In this document: positions 16,594 through 26,362 of the stretch, in pieces
How positions within the stretch are numbered: position 1 is the first letter of the stretch
Layout of the letters: every line of letters starts with the position of its first letter
Assembly (NCBI RefSeq): GCF_003667445.1
Contig: NZ_RCTF01000006.1
Span: forward strand, 182,244 to 246,243
Source: Xanthobacter tagetidis
GTDB taxonomy: Bacteria > Pseudomonadota > Alphaproteobacteria > Rhizobiales > Xanthobacteraceae
Direction of reading: 5' to 3'
DNA: 64,000 bases
Notes under the pieces: generated by a model
Database searches by the model: none
Told to the model about the DNA's origin: nothing
Seen by the model: only the letters and a program-made list of their open reading frames with translations
Translations under genes and position numbers: made by a program

Positions 16594-17985
16594 ATGTCCT
16601 TCACCCTCGCCATCGTGGGCCGGCCCAATGTGGGCAAGTCCACCCTGTTCAACCGCCTCGTGGGCAAGAAGCTCGCGCTGGTGGACGACCGGCCGGGCGT
16701 GACCCGCGACCGGCGCGAGGGCGAGGCCCATCTCGGCGACCTCACCTTCCGCATCGTCGACACGGCGGGCCTGGAGGAGGCGGACCCGGCGAGCCTCGAA
16801 GGGCGCATGCGCGCCCAGACCGAGACCGCCATCGCCGACGCCGACGCCATCCTGTTCATGATCGACGCCCGGGTCGGCCTGACCCCCGCCGACCGCGCGT
16901 TCGCGAGCCTGGTGCGCAAGTCGGGCAAGCCCACCATCCTGGTCGCCAACAAGAGCGAGGGACGGGGCGGCGAAGCGGGCCGGCTGGAGGCGTTCGCGCT
17001 CGGCCTCGGCGACCCGATCCCGCTCTCCGCCGAGCACGGCGAGGGCCTCTCCGAACTCTACGACGCCGTGCTCGACGCGCTGCCGGAGCAGACCGCCCTG
17101 GCCGAGGACGACGAGGACACGGACGACGACGAGGACGCGGCGGAGCCGGCCGACGCGGAAGCGGCGGACACCAGGCCGAAGCGCCCCATCAAGGTGGCGG
17201 TGCTGGGCCGGCCCAATGCCGGCAAGTCCACGCTCATCAACCGCCTGCTCGGGGAAGATCGCCTGCTCACCGGCCCGGAGGCCGGCATCACGCGCGATTC
17301 CATCGCCGTGGAGGTGGAGCACAAGGGCGTGAAGCTGGAGGTGTTCGACACCGCCGGCCTGCGCAAGCGCGCGCGCATCGACGACAAGCTGGAGAAGCTC
17401 TCCGCCGCCGACGGCCTCCGGGCGATGAAGTTCGCCGAGGTGGTGGTGGTGCTGATCGACGCCACCCGCCCGTTCGAGGAGCAGGACCTGCGCATCGCCG
17501 ATCTGGTGGAGCGCGAGGGCCGGGCGCTCGTCATCGGCTACAACAAGACCGACCTCGTGCCGCGCGGCGGCCTCGCCGCCAAGCTGCGCGAGCAGGTGGA
17601 CCACCTGCTGCCGCAGGTGAAGGGCGTGCCGATCGTCGCCCTCTCCGGCGCCACCGGCCACGGGCTCGACAAGCTGGTGGAGGCGATCGTCGCCGCCCAC
17701 AAGTGCTGGAACAAGCGCATCGCCACCAACCCGCTCAACCGCTTCCTCCAGGAGGCGACCGACGCGCATCCGCCGCCGGCGGTGTCCGGGCGCCGGGTAA
17801 AGCTGCGCTACATGACCCAGCCGAAGGCGCGCCCGCCCTCCTTCGTGCTGTTCTGCTCGCGCGCCGACGCGGTGCCGGAGAGCTATCTGCGCTATCTCTC
17901 CAACGGCCTGCGCGAGACCTTCGACCTGCCTGGCGTGCCGATCCGCATCGCTTTGCGCGAAAAGGCCAATCCCTACGCCGATTGA
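16594..17985 (+). CDS. der: Ribosome biogenesis GTPase Der (EngA)
   Basis: This 463-residue protein has two tandem Era-like GTPase domains and a C-terminal KH-like domain, the unique layout of Der, which is needed for 50S subunit maturation. The first P-loop is GRPNVGKS (residues 8-15) and the second GRPNAGKS (about 205-212). Switch and G3 motifs DTAGLEE and [11 protein letters not shown] are present, as are NKSEG and NKTDLV. The linker (about residues 170-192) is strongly acidic. The KH-like part ends [13 protein letters not shown]. The G4 motif of the first domain reads NKSE rather than NKxD. Confidence 0.97.
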   Translation: MSFTLAIVGRPNVGKSTLFNRLVGKKLALVDDRPGVTRDRREGEAHLGDLTFRIVDTAGLEEADPASLEGRMRAQTETAIADADAILFMIDARVGLTPADRAFASLVRKSGKPTILVANKSEGRGGEAGRLEAFALGLGDPIPLSAEHGEGLSELYDAVLDALPEQTALAEDDEDTDDDEDAAEPADAEAADTRPKRPIKVAVLGRPNAGKSTLINRLLGEDRLLTGPEAGITRDSIAVEVEHKGVKLEVFDTAGLRKRARIDDKLEKLSAADGLRAMKFAEVVVVLIDATRPFEEQDLRIADLVEREGRALVIGYNKTDLVPRGGLAAKLREQVDHLLPQVKGVPIVALSGATGHGLDKLVEAIVAAHKCWNKRIATNPLNRFLQEATDAHPPPAVSGRRVKLRYMTQPKARPPSFVLFCSRADAVPESYLRYLSNGLRETFDLPGVPIRIALREKANPYAD

Positions 17986-18063
17986 GCGCGGGCGGCAGCT
18001 CGGGTTAGATTCCCTGCGCAGATTCGCCGCCGGCTCCGGCGGCGGTCCGGTGAGGGGTGCCCC

Positions 18064-19098
18064 ATGGCCTTTGATTTCGACGCCGGCCGACGCCGGACCC
18101 TCAAGCTCGCCGGCCTGATCGCCGCCGGCGCCGCGCTCGACGCGCTGCTGCCGGTGATGGCGGCGGACGACCCCGACCTCGAAGCCATCAAGGCGCTGAA
18201 GCCGGGCGCGTTCGTCTGGCATCCCGAGCGCGCGCCGGACGGCTTCGTCGCGGTGGTGGTGAACCTGTCCGACCAGATGGCCTACGTCTACCGCAACGGC
18301 GTGCGCATCGGCGTCACCACGGTCTCCACGGGCAAGGACGGCTTCGGCACGCCCACGGGGGTGTTCACCATCCTCCAGAAGGACGTGGACCACCATTCCT
18401 CGCTCTATAACGACGCCTCCATGCCCTATACCGAGCGCCTCACCTGGTCCGGGGTGGCGCTGCATGCCGGCGGGCTGCCGGGCTATCCCTCCTCGCACGG
18501 CTGCGTGCACCTGCCTTTGGCCTTCGCCAAGCTTTTGTTCGGCATCACCCATCTCGGAACCACGGTGATCATCGCCGACAACCACACGGCGCCGCAGGAC
18601 GTGCTGCATCCCGGCCTCGTCATGAGCGAGAACCTGGAGCAGGAACTGGCGGTGGACGCCACCGGCCGGGGCGCGCCGCAGGACGGGCAGACGCCGCAGG
18701 CCCCCGGCGCCGCCGCCCCGCCGCCGGAGCCGGTGAGCATCGTCATCAGCGGCGCGGACAGGACGCTCATCGGCCTGAAGGGCGGCAAGCCAGCCGTGAC
18801 CGGCCCCGTGACCATCGCCGATCCCGGCACGCCGCTCGGCAACGTGGTCTATGTGCTGACCGCGACCGCGCCCGGCCAGCCAGCGCGCTGGAACGCGGTG
18901 TCGCTGGAGGGCGGAGACGCGGTGACCGGCGCGGCCCAGCGCACGCTGTCGCGCATCGGCATCGACACCACCATCAACCAGCAGGTGGCGGCACTGGTGA
19001 AGCCGGGGGCGACATTGTTCATCACCGACCTGCCGGCCCATCCGGACACCCGCACCAACCAGGACTTCGTGGTGCTCACCCACAAGGCGGCGAGCTGA
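18064..19098 (+). CDS. L,D-transpeptidase (YkuD domain)
   Basis: This 344-residue protein has an N-terminal hydrophobic export segment (with RRRTLKLAGLIAAGAAL, possibly twin-arginine type) and a YkuD catalytic domain over residues about 50-190. The catalytic signature is HAGGLPGYPSSHGCVHLP, with C147 as nucleophile. These periplasmic enzymes make 3-3 peptidoglycan cross-links or attach lipoproteins to the wall. A C-terminal region of about 130 residues of unknown fold follows a proline-rich linker. Its stop codon shares a base with the start of mepA, so the two wall-remodelling genes form an operon. Confidence 0.92.
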   Translation: MAFDFDAGRRRTLKLAGLIAAGAALDALLPVMAADDPDLEAIKALKPGAFVWHPERAPDGFVAVVVNLSDQMAYVYRNGVRIGVTTVSTGKDGFGTPTGVFTILQKDVDHHSSLYNDASMPYTERLTWSGVALHAGGLPGYPSSHGCVHLPLAFAKLLFGITHLGTTVIIADNHTAPQDVLHPGLVMSENLEQELAVDATGRGAPQDGQTPQAPGAAAPPPEPVSIVISGADRTLIGLKGGKPAVTGPVTIADPGTPLGNVVYVLTATAPGQPARWNAVSLEGGDAVTGAAQRTLSRIGIDTTINQQVAALVKPGATLFITDLPAHPDTRTNQDFVVLTHKAAS

Positions 19099-20003
19099 TG
19101 GCCCGGCCGGTGCGCGCGCGCCTCGCGGCGGCGCTCATCGCCCTTGCGTCGCTGCTGCCGGCCGGCGCGGCGTCGGCCCAGGGCGTGCCGCCGGCGCTGG
19201 CGGACAAGCCGGCCAAGGAGCTGTTCGGCAGGGTCGACGGGCCGGCGCCGCTCGCCGCGCGGTCCATCGGCTTCTATTCCAAGGGCTGCCTCGCCGGCGG
19301 CGTGGCGCTGCCGGTGAACGGTCCCGCATGGCAGGCCATGCGCCTGTCGCGCAACCGCAACTGGGGCCATCCTGACCTGGTGGCGTTCGTCGAGCGGTTC
19401 GCGCTGCAGGTGCCGAAGGTATCGTCGTGGCCCGGCATCCTCGTGGGCGACATGGCGCAGCCGCGCGGCGGGCCGATGCTCACCGGCCACGCCTCGCACC
19501 AGCTCGGCCTCGACGTGGACGTCTGGCTCACCCCGAGCCCGGGCCGCGAATTCACCCGCGAGGAGCGCGAGAAGCTCTCCGCCACCATGATGGTGCGCGC
19601 CGACCGGCGCGACATCGACCCCGCCAACTGGCGCCCCGACCACTGGAAGGTGGTGCGCCTCGCTGCGCAGGACCCGCAGGTGGAGCGGGTGCTGGTGAAC
19701 GCCGCCATCAAGAAGGCGCTGTGCCGCGACGCCACCGGCAATCGCGCCTGGCTCGCCAAGGTGCGCCCCTATTGGGGCCATGATTTCCACATGCACGTCC
19801 GCATCGGCTGCCCCAAGGACAGCCCCGGCTGCCGCGCCCAGGACCCGATCCCCGGCGGCGAGGGCTGCGGCGCCGAGCTCGACTGGTGGTTCACCGACGA
19901 GGTGCTGCACCCCAAGCCCTCGAAGGAGCCCTCCAAGCCCAAGCCGCCTTTGACGCTGGCCGAGCTGCCCGAGGCTTGCACCGGCGTACTGCTGGCGAAG
20001 TAG
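19098..20003 (+). CDS. mepA: Penicillin-insensitive murein endopeptidase
   Basis: This 301-residue periplasmic enzyme has a signal peptide (residues 1-28, ending ASAQ). The LAS-type zinc metallopeptidase motifs are visible: HASHQLGLDVDVWL near residue 131 and GHDFHMHVRIGCP near 227. MepA cleaves D-Ala-mDAP (4-3) and also 3-3 cross-links in peptidoglycan. It is translationally coupled (TGATG) to the L,D-transpeptidase that makes 3-3 links, so the pair may balance cross-link formation and removal. The cysteine-rich tail (GCPKDSPGCRAQDPIPGGEG in part) probably carries disulfides. Confidence 0.95.
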   Translation: MARPVRARLAAALIALASLLPAGAASAQGVPPALADKPAKELFGRVDGPAPLAARSIGFYSKGCLAGGVALPVNGPAWQAMRLSRNRNWGHPDLVAFVERFALQVPKVSSWPGILVGDMAQPRGGPMLTGHASHQLGLDVDVWLTPSPGREFTREEREKLSATMMVRADRRDIDPANWRPDHWKVVRLAAQDPQVERVLVNAAIKKALCRDATGNRAWLAKVRPYWGHDFHMHVRIGCPKDSPGCRAQDPIPGGEGCGAELDWWFTDEVLHPKPSKEPSKPKPPLTLAELPEACTGVLLAK

Positions 20004-20013
20004 CCGGCGCGCC

Positions 20014-20808
20014 TCAGCGCAGCCGCTCGCGCATGGCGCGGTGGGTGACGCGCGCCAGCAGGCCGCGCGGCGCGAAGCGGGTGGCGAACGCCAGCAGCCG
20101 GTTGGTGCCGCCCACCACCTCCATCGCCCGCCCCGCCATCATCGCTTCGACGCCCCGGGCCGCCACCTCTTCCGCGCTGGTGGATGGGGCGCCGCGGAAC
20201 AGCTCGGTGCGCGTCATGCCGGCACGCGCGGCGAAGCCGGTCGGCGTCGGGCCGGGGCAGAGCGCGGTGACTGTGACGCCGCTTTCCGCCAGTTCCTCCG
20301 CGAGCGCCAGCGAGAAGGACAGCACATAGGCCTTCGAGGCGCCGTAGACCGCGGCCAGCGGCAGCGGCGCGAAGGCGGCGGTGGAGGCGACGTTGAGGAT
20401 CTGCCCCGCGCCGCGCGCCCGCATGGCCGGCAGCACGGCACTGGTGAGGCGCGTGAGCGCGGCGATATTGGTGGCGATCATGCCGGCGGCGCTCTGCGCC
20501 GGCAGGTCCGCGAACGGGCCGTAGTCGCCGAAGCCCGCATTGTTCACCAGGATGTCCGGCCCGAGCGCCGCGAGATCGGCCGCGAGCGCCTCGGTGGCGG
20601 CAGCGTCCGAGAGGTCGCAGACGCGGATTTCCGCTGCGCCGCCGTGCCCGCCGGCAATCTCGCGCGCTGCCGCCTCCAGCCGCGCCGCGTCGCGGGCGAC
20701 CAGCAGCAGGCGGTGGCCGCGGGCGGCGATCTCGTGGGCGACCGCGAGGCCGATGCCGGCATTGCCGCCGGTGACGACCGCGAGCTTTGAGGCGGGAGAG
20801 GGGTTCAT
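20014..20808 (-). CDS. Short-chain dehydrogenase/reductase
   Basis: This 264-residue classical SDR has the NAD(P)-binding TGGNAGIGLA at residues 13-22, NNAG at 89-92, catalytic S142, Y155 and K159 (VYGASKAYV), and the usual CPGPTPTGF after the active site. The sequence is closest in character to the DltE/YqjQ-like group of ketoreductases with unknown substrates. The gene is convergent with mepA (10 bases apart) and stands alone on its strand. Confidence 0.9.
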   Translation of the reverse strand: MNPSPASKLAVVTGGNAGIGLAVAHEIAARGHRLLLVARDAARLEAAAREIAGGHGGAAEIRVCDLSDAAATEALAADLAALGPDILVNNAGFGDYGPFADLPAQSAAGMIATNIAALTRLTSAVLPAMRARGAGQILNVASTAAFAPLPLAAVYGASKAYVLSFSLALAEELAESGVTVTALCPGPTPTGFAARAGMTRTELFRGAPSTSAEEVAARGVEAMMAGRAMEVVGGTNRLLAFATRFAPRGLLARVTHRAMRERLR

Positions 20809-21000
20809 GGTCGTCTCCGTGGCGCCGACGCGATGGCGGGGTCGCGATTGGACCCGCGCCGGCGCACCGGCGCAATGGCCGTCTCAGGGACACCACCCCT
20901 CCAAGGCAGCCCTTGCCTGCGGCCCGGCGGCGTGCTGAGTGCTGCCACGGCTGCGCCCGCGCTGGCGGGCGGGCCGCATGCCTTTTCGGGATCGATCGCC

Positions 21001-21963
21001 GTGCCGTCCGCCGTCCGCCTCCTGCCTGTCCTTGTCCTTCTCGCCGCCACCGGTGCCGTGCACGCCGCGGCTCCGCCGCCCGCCTGCTTTGCGCCGGCCG
21101 CGCTCGCCGCCAGGCCCGGCGAGGAGATCGTCCAGCCACGCAAGGGCGCCGTCGCACTGCCCGACCGGGTGCTCGCCGCCGCCCAGCCCGTGCCGGCGCC
21201 GCTCGCCGGCGCCATCCGGCGGGTGGACCTGCCGGCGGGCGTGAAGCTCGTCGCGCTCACCTTCGATCTGTGCGAGGCCGGCGGCGAGGTCTCCGGCTAT
21301 GACGGCGCCATCTTCGACTATCTGCGCCAGGAAGACGTGCCGACCACTTTGTTCGCCGGCGGCAAGTGGATGATGACGCACAAGGAGCGGGCGATGCAGC
21401 TGATCGCCGATCCGCTGTTCGAGATGGGCAACCACACCTGGTCGCACGCCAATCTCGCGGTGCGCGCGGGCACCGAGATGCAGCGCCAGGTGGATGATGC
21501 GGACATCGCCTATGCGGTGCGCCGGGCGGACGCCGCCGCGCTGGGCTGCGCGATGGCCGGCCCCGAGCGCACGCGGATGTTCCGCTTCCCCTACGGCTCG
21601 TGCAGCCCCGAGGCGCTCGCCTATGTGAACCACACCGGCCACCTCGCCATCCAGTGGGACGTGGATTCCGGCGATCCCGCCTTCATCGGCGCCAAGGTGA
21701 TGGCGGACCAGATGCTAGCCGCCATCCGCCCCGGCTCCATCGTGCTCATGCACGCGAACGGGCGCGGCAAGCACACGGCGGCGGCCCTGCGCCTGCTGAT
21801 CCCGGCGCTGAAGGCGCGCGGCTACGGCTTCGCCACCATCTCCGAGCTCATCGCCAAGGGCCGGCCGGTGGTCGTGCCTACCTGCTATTCCATGCGGCCG
21901 GGCGACACCAAGGTCTATGACGATGCCGCGCGCCAGGGCCGGCGCGTCCTGCCGGTGCAGTGA
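21001..21963 (+). CDS. Polysaccharide deacetylase-like exported protein
   Basis: The protein has about 320 residues from a GTG at 21001 that begins a good signal peptide (VRLLPVLVLLAATGAVHAA). An upstream ATG at 20833 is in frame but would put 56 non-signal-like residues ahead. The NodB domain starts at VALTFDLCEAGG: D89 is kept, but the second metal-binding aspartate of the usual TFDDG motif is replaced by leucine followed by cysteine. The metal histidines H145 and H149 are present in GNHTWSHANL. RFPYGSCSPEAL and GSIVLMHANG are the later motifs. It probably trims acetyl groups from a cell-surface glycan, if active. Confidence 0.82.
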   Translation: MPSAVRLLPVLVLLAATGAVHAAAPPPACFAPAALAARPGEEIVQPRKGAVALPDRVLAAAQPVPAPLAGAIRRVDLPAGVKLVALTFDLCEAGGEVSGYDGAIFDYLRQEDVPTTLFAGGKWMMTHKERAMQLIADPLFEMGNHTWSHANLAVRAGTEMQRQVDDADIAYAVRRADAAALGCAMAGPERTRMFRFPYGSCSPEALAYVNHTGHLAIQWDVDSGDPAFIGAKVMADQMLAAIRPGSIVLMHANGRGKHTAAALRLLIPALKARGYGFATISELIAKGRPVVVPTCYSMRPGDTKVYDDAARQGRRVLPVQ

Positions 21964-22115
21964 GGCGCCGGGGCGGGCGGGACGGCCCCTTTGACGGCAA
22001 GCTGAATCTCCGCTCTTTTGCATCCGAGCTTCCGAACGCTGGCGTCGTCGCGGCCCCGGCTTCGGATCCGGACCGAGCCCGGCGCGCCGCGCCCAACCCA
22101 TTGGCCCCCCGCCCC

Positions 22116-23378
22116 ATGACCATGCTGAAGGCCCGCGAGATCGCCCTTGCTCTGCGCGAGGGCCGCACCACGCCCCACGACGTGCTGGAGACCTGCCTTG
22201 CCGCCATCGCCGAGAGGGATGCGAACGTGGGCGCCTTCTGCGCTCTGGACCCGGCGGCGGGGCGGGCGAAGGCGCGGGGCGGCGACTTCGGCGGGACAGC
22301 GCTCGCCGGCCTGCCGTTCGCGGTGAAGGACATCATCGACACGCGCGATCTGCCCACCGCCTATGGCAGCCCCCTCTTCGCCGGCTACCGGCCGCGCGCC
22401 GACGCCCCGGTGGTGGGGCAGGCGCTGCGCGCCGGCGGGCTGCTGCTGGGCAAGACCGTGACCACGGAATTCGCCTTCCTGAAGCCGTCGCAGACGCGCA
22501 ACCCGCGCCGGCTCACCCATTCGCCCGGCGGCTCCTCCTCGGGCTCGGCGGCGGCGGTGGCGGCGGGCATGGTGCCGTTTGCGCTCGGCACCCAGACCGG
22601 CGGCTCGGTGGTGCGCCCGGCCTCCTATTGCGGCGTCACCGGCTACAAGCCCACCTACCGGCTGCTGCCGGCGCTCGGCATGAAGACCTTCTCCTGGCAC
22701 CTCGACACCATGGGCCTGTTCGCCGCCCGCGTGACGGACGTGGCGTTCGCCGCGTCCGCGCTCACCGGGCGCGACCTTTCCATCGAGGGCTTCGGCACGG
22801 CGCCGCGCATCGGCATGCTGGCGACCGCGCGCGACGCATCGGCGAGCGCCGACGCCCATGCCGCGCTCGCCGCGGCGGCCCGGGCCGTGGAGGCCGCGGG
22901 CGCACGCATCGTGCCCATCACCCTGCCGGAGGAACTGGAGGCGGCCGATGCGGTGCACGGCACCATCCAGGACTTCGAGGCGGCGCTGGCGCTGATGGAC
23001 GAGTTCACCCACCACCGCGCCGCACTCTCCGAGGGGCTGCGCGCGCACCTTGAGGCCGCGTCCGCCATCACGCCCGAGGCCTATGACGAGGCACGGCGCA
23101 TCGGCAAGCGCGGGCGGCACGTGCTCGGCACCCTGTTCGGCGAGGTGGACGCGCTGCTGACCTTCTCCGCGCCCGGCACCGCGCCGGAGGGCTTCGCCTC
23201 CACCGGCTCGCCCATGTTCAACCGGCTGTGGACCCTGATGGGCTGCCCGACCATCAACATCACCGGCCTCACCGGTGCCGACGGGCTGCCCATGGGCGTC
23301 CAGCTGGTGGGCCGTTTCGGGCGCGACCGGGCGGCCTTGAGCCTCGCCGCGCTGGTGGAAGGCGCCATCGCCGTGTGA
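22116..23378 (+). CDS. Amidase (amidase signature family)
   Basis: This 420-residue enzyme has the full Ser-cisSer-Lys triad: K71 in LPFAVKDIIDT, cis-Ser around 141 in SPGGSSSGSAAAVAAG and nucleophile S164 in GTQTGGSVVRPAS. Relatives include GatA, AtzF/allophanate hydrolase and broad amidases; the missing C-terminal GatA features and the lack of gatB/gatC nearby argue against the transamidosome. The substrate is unknown. I begin at the ATG at 22116, since the open frame upstream reads as non-coding. Confidence 0.9.
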   Translation: MTMLKAREIALALREGRTTPHDVLETCLAAIAERDANVGAFCALDPAAGRAKARGGDFGGTALAGLPFAVKDIIDTRDLPTAYGSPLFAGYRPRADAPVVGQALRAGGLLLGKTVTTEFAFLKPSQTRNPRRLTHSPGGSSSGSAAAVAAGMVPFALGTQTGGSVVRPASYCGVTGYKPTYRLLPALGMKTFSWHLDTMGLFAARVTDVAFAASALTGRDLSIEGFGTAPRIGMLATARDASASADAHAALAAAARAVEAAGARIVPITLPEELEAADAVHGTIQDFEAALALMDEFTHHRAALSEGLRAHLEAASAITPEAYDEARRIGKRGRHVLGTLFGEVDALLTFSAPGTAPEGFASTGSPMFNRLWTLMGCPTINITGLTGADGLPMGVQLVGRFGRDRAALSLAALVEGAIAV

Positions 23379-23568
23379 AATAACGTATGCCAAGACATCG
23401 TCCTGTGCGATGCACGCAGGGCTAAAGATGAAAATCTGGCGTTACTTGGCCCGGCGGAGCCTTCGCGCCGCAGCGAGAAGTCATGCGCCGCAGCACATTT
23501 CAGGTCTTTTCAGGGCGGCGCGCTTTGCTAGTTTTCCCCGCGAGGTCGATTCATGCGGGGAGCAGCCG

Positions 23569-23652
23569 GTGACGGTGACGCAGGTCTTGACGCTCCTGAA
23601 GCTCGGCGCCGCCTTCGCCTTCATTGGCGCGGTGCTGCTGGGGATGACGTAG
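23569..23652 (+). CDS. Candidate 27-residue membrane peptide
   Basis: A GTG at 23569, with GGGGAG about seven bases upstream, opens a 27-codon frame encoding one hydrophobic helix (LKLGAAFAFIGAVLLGM). It lies alone in the 452-base gap between the amidase and tolB and is followed by a strong GAAA-capped hairpin at 23725-23750. Small single-helix proteins of this kind exist in alphaproteobacteria, but here the call rests only on the ribosome site, the helix and the hairpin. Confidence 0.35.
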   Translation: MTVTQVLTLLKLGAAFAFIGAVLLGMT

Positions 23653-23724
23653 ACGCGACACTGCCGGCCTCAGCGCGGGGCCCCAGAACAACAATACAAG
23701 GGAAGGTCGGATCGGCCCACGTGG

Positions 23725-23750
23725 CGCCGGGGAGGGAAACCTCCCCGGCG
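23725..23750. terminator. GAAA-capped hairpin between convergent units
   Basis: A perfect 11-base-pair stem (CGCCGGGGAGG and CCTCCCCGGCG) is closed by the tetraloop GAAA. It lies 81 bases before the tolB stop on the other strand and 73 bases after the small frame at 23569. There is no T run, but the stability suggests a bidirectional terminator or transcript-end protector. The rest of 23379-23830 holds nothing else I can support. Confidence 0.5.
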
Positions 23751-23830
23751 TTCGCGCATGCGGCCGTTGCGATCGGCATCGGCGTGGCCGAGCCGGCGCG
23801 GGCCGCCGCCGGGCAGGGCCGCCATCGCCC

Positions 23831-25171
23831 TCAGGAGCGCAGCGGCGACCAAGCGGGATCGGAGGCGTAGCTCGGGGTGGGCACCCGCTGCTCGTTGTAG
23901 CCGGTCACGTCCACCGTATAGAGGTTCGGGCCCGCCGCGCCGCCGGGATCGCGGAAGAACATGATGACGCGGCCGTTGGGCGCGAAGGTCGGCCCTTCGT
24001 TATGGTATCCCTCGGTGAGCACGCGCTCGCCCGAGCCGTCGGTCTTCATGACGCCGATGGCGAAGCGGCCCTCCGCCTGGCGGGTGAAGGCGATCCAGTC
24101 GCCGCGCGGCGACCAGACCGGCGTCGAGTAGCGGGCATTGCCGAACGAGATGCGCCGCGCGCCCGAGCCGTCCGCGTTCATCAGGTAGATCTGCGAGGAG
24201 CCGCCGCGGTCGCTCTCGAAGCAGATCTGCCGCCCGTCGGGCGAATAGCAGGGCGCGGTGTCGATCGCCGGCGTGTCGGTGAGGCGGGTGGTGGCCTTCG
24301 AGCGCAGGTCCATCACGAAGATGTTGGAATTGCTGCCCTGCTGCAGGCTCATGATGACCTTCTGGCCATCGGGCGCGAAGCGCGGGGCAAAGCTCATGCC
24401 GGGGAAGTTGCCCACCACCTCGCGCTGGCCGGTCTCGATGTTGAGCAGCAGCACGCGCGGATCACCCTGCCCGTAGGACATGTAGGTGATCTCCTGGCTG
24501 GTGGGCGAGAAGCGCGGGGTCAGCACAAGCTGGTCGCCGCGCGTGAGGTAGCTCACATTGGCGCCGTCCTGGTCCATGATGGCGAGGCGCTTGATGCGCC
24601 GCTCCTTCGAGCCGCTCTCGTCCACGAATACGATGCGGGTGTCGAAATAGCCCTTCTCGCCGGTCAGCCGCTCATAGATGGCGTCGGCGATGATGTGGGC
24701 GATGCGGCGCCAGTTCTCCGGCTGCGCGACGAACTGCTGGGCGGCGAGCTGCTGGCCCGCGAACACGTCCCACAGGCGGAAGATCACCTGGAAGCGGCCG
24801 TCCTGCTGGCGCGCGACGCGGCCGGTGACGAGGCCCTGGGCATTGATGACGCGCCAGTCCTGGAAACGCGGCGTGTCCGGATTGGAGATCTGCTCCACGA
24901 ACGCCTTGGGATCGATCGGCGCGAACAGGCCGGAGCGCTTGAGGTCGGCGGCGATGACGCCGGAAATGGCGCGGCCCTGCTCCACCTCGCCCACGAAGTC
25001 GGTGATGGCGATCGGGATCGGCTGGGGCACGCCGCCGGAGATGTCGAGCTTCAGCGCGGCGTTGGCCGGCGAGGCCCTGAGCGCCGCGCCGGCGGCCAGA
25101 AGGCCACCGGCGCCGGCCACGAAGCTGCGGCGGGTCAGCGCGAATCTGGAACGCGAGGGGGGCGGGTTCAC
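23831..25171 (-). CDS. tolB: Tol-Pal system beta-propeller protein TolB
   Basis: This 446-residue periplasmic protein has an N-terminal D2 domain (about residues 40-170) and a six-bladed propeller with WD40-like TolB repeats, for example [19 protein letters not shown] and [11 protein letters not shown]. The export signal contains [12 protein letters not shown], a twin-arginine motif. TolB links Pal and outer-membrane proteins to the TolQRA motor. It is last in the tol cluster and separated from tolA by 252 bases, so it may have its own promoter. No pal follows; the next gene is convergent. Confidence 0.95.
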   Translation of the reverse strand: MNPPPSRSRFALTRRSFVAGAGGLLAAGAALRASPANAALKLDISGGVPQPIPIAITDFVGEVEQGRAISGVIAADLKRSGLFAPIDPKAFVEQISNPDTPRFQDWRVINAQGLVTGRVARQQDGRFQVIFRLWDVFAGQQLAAQQFVAQPENWRRIAHIIADAIYERLTGEKGYFDTRIVFVDESGSKERRIKRLAIMDQDGANVSYLTRGDQLVLTPRFSPTSQEITYMSYGQGDPRVLLLNIETGQREVVGNFPGMSFAPRFAPDGQKVIMSLQQGSNSNIFVMDLRSKATTRLTDTPAIDTAPCYSPDGRQICFESDRGGSSQIYLMNADGSGARRISFGNARYSTPVWSPRGDWIAFTRQAEGRFAIGVMKTDGSGERVLTEGYHNEGPTFAPNGRVIMFFRDPGGAAGPNLYTVDVTGYNEQRVPTPSYASDPAWSPLRS

Positions 25172-25423
25172 TTTGGTCGGACCTCTGATGGCTTTCGGCG
25201 CCCATCCGCGCGGCGGGGCCGGCTTCGGGTTGGGGCGCGATGAAAGGGGAACGCGGAACGGTCGGGACGGGTGTCCCTCAGACTAGAACCGGACCTGCCC
25301 CGGTTGGAATCCGTCCGGAGCGGGGTCGGTGTCACGATGCGAGAAGCGGAAGCCGTCTTCCCAACCAAGCCGGCTGCCGGCCGATGGGAACGCTCTTCCG
25401 CCGCCGAGCGGGCCGGGCGCATG

Positions 25424-26356
25424 TCAGGCTCCCTTCGGCGTGAATCTCAGCTCCATATCCTTCCACTGACGATAGTTTTCCTTGCGGAGCATGGTGTAAG
25501 GCTGGCAGCGCAGCAAGGCGCGCATGGCGCTGTCGGCGATCGGCCGCCAGAAGGCGGAGGGGCTGCCGCCGAGCACCTCGGGCTGCCCGACGATGGAGCC
25601 GTCCTCGCGGAACGACACGTTGATGAGCACGAACAGCGCGTCGTCCGGCACGCCGGGCGTGATCCAGCACTGCTGGAGCCGGGCGCGGAACGCGTCGATC
25701 TCGCTCTGGCTCAGGGTCGCCTGCTCGCCGCGCGGGGCGCCCAGCGAGGCGGTGGTGGAGACCTGGCTGGCGCTCGCCGCCTGGCGCGTCGGGGTACGCT
25801 TGTCCAGGAGCTGCTTGATTTCGTCGGCGTTGAAGTCGCGCTGCGAGGTGACGTCCTGGGGCTTGGGGTCGTCCTTCGGCGGCGCGGGCTTCCTCGGCGG
25901 CAGCGGCACCGGCGCGAGCGATGCCTGCTGCACGGGCTTGGGATCCGGCTTTGCCGCGTTCTTCAGCGCCTCGTCGGCGGTGGGCGGCGTGGGCGGCGCC
26001 TCGGCTGCCTTGGGCGGGGTCGGCTGCTGCTGGGGCGGCTGGGGCGGCTGGGGCGGCGGGGCGGCCGCCGCGGGCGGCGGCGTGGTGGCGTCCACCGGCG
26101 CCTTCTCGGACACCTTGGGCTTGGAATCCTCCACCGGGCTCGGCGCGTCGACCTTCTCGGCGACGGTCTTCGGCGCCTCGTCCTTCTTCCCGCTCTTCTC
26201 GCCCTTGGTCATCTTGGTGAATTCGGAGGCGGAGACGATGTCCACGGGCATGGATTCGGGCGGCGTGTCGAACGGCTTCGCGCCGGTGAAGGACACCAGC
26301 ATGAACACCAGAACGCTCGAATGCAGCACCGTCGATGCGGCAAGCCCGACACGCAT
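25424..26356 (-). CDS. tolA: TolA, cell envelope integrity protein
   Basis: This 310-residue protein has the three-part TolA plan: an N-terminal membrane anchor (about residues 5-25, STVLHSSVLVFMLVSF), a long proline-, lysine- and alanine-rich periplasmic spacer (about 40-190), and a C-terminal TonB/TolA-like domain (about 210-310). The C-domain keeps two cysteines, in RLQQCWITPG and LLRCQPYT, that form the conserved disulfide. TolA carries proton-motive force from TolQR to TolB-Pal during outer-membrane constriction. Six bases separate it from tolR. Confidence 0.93.
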   Translation of the reverse strand: MRVGLAASTVLHSSVLVFMLVSFTGAKPFDTPPESMPVDIVSASEFTKMTKGEKSGKKDEAPKTVAEKVDAPSPVEDSKPKVSEKAPVDATTPPPAAAAPPPQPPQPPQQQPTPPKAAEAPPTPPTADEALKNAAKPDPKPVQQASLAPVPLPPRKPAPPKDDPKPQDVTSQRDFNADEIKQLLDKRTPTRQAASASQVSTTASLGAPRGEQATLSQSEIDAFRARLQQCWITPGVPDDALFVLINVSFREDGSIVGQPEVLGGSPSAFWRPIADSAMRALLRCQPYTMLRKENYRQWKDMELRFTPKGA

Positions 26357-26362
26357 CGCGCC

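Noticed and set aside
25172..25423. An 84-codon frame in the tolA-tolB gap as a gene
   Set aside because: It has Arg/Pro-rich random composition, no hydrophobic or motif content and no convincing ribosome site.
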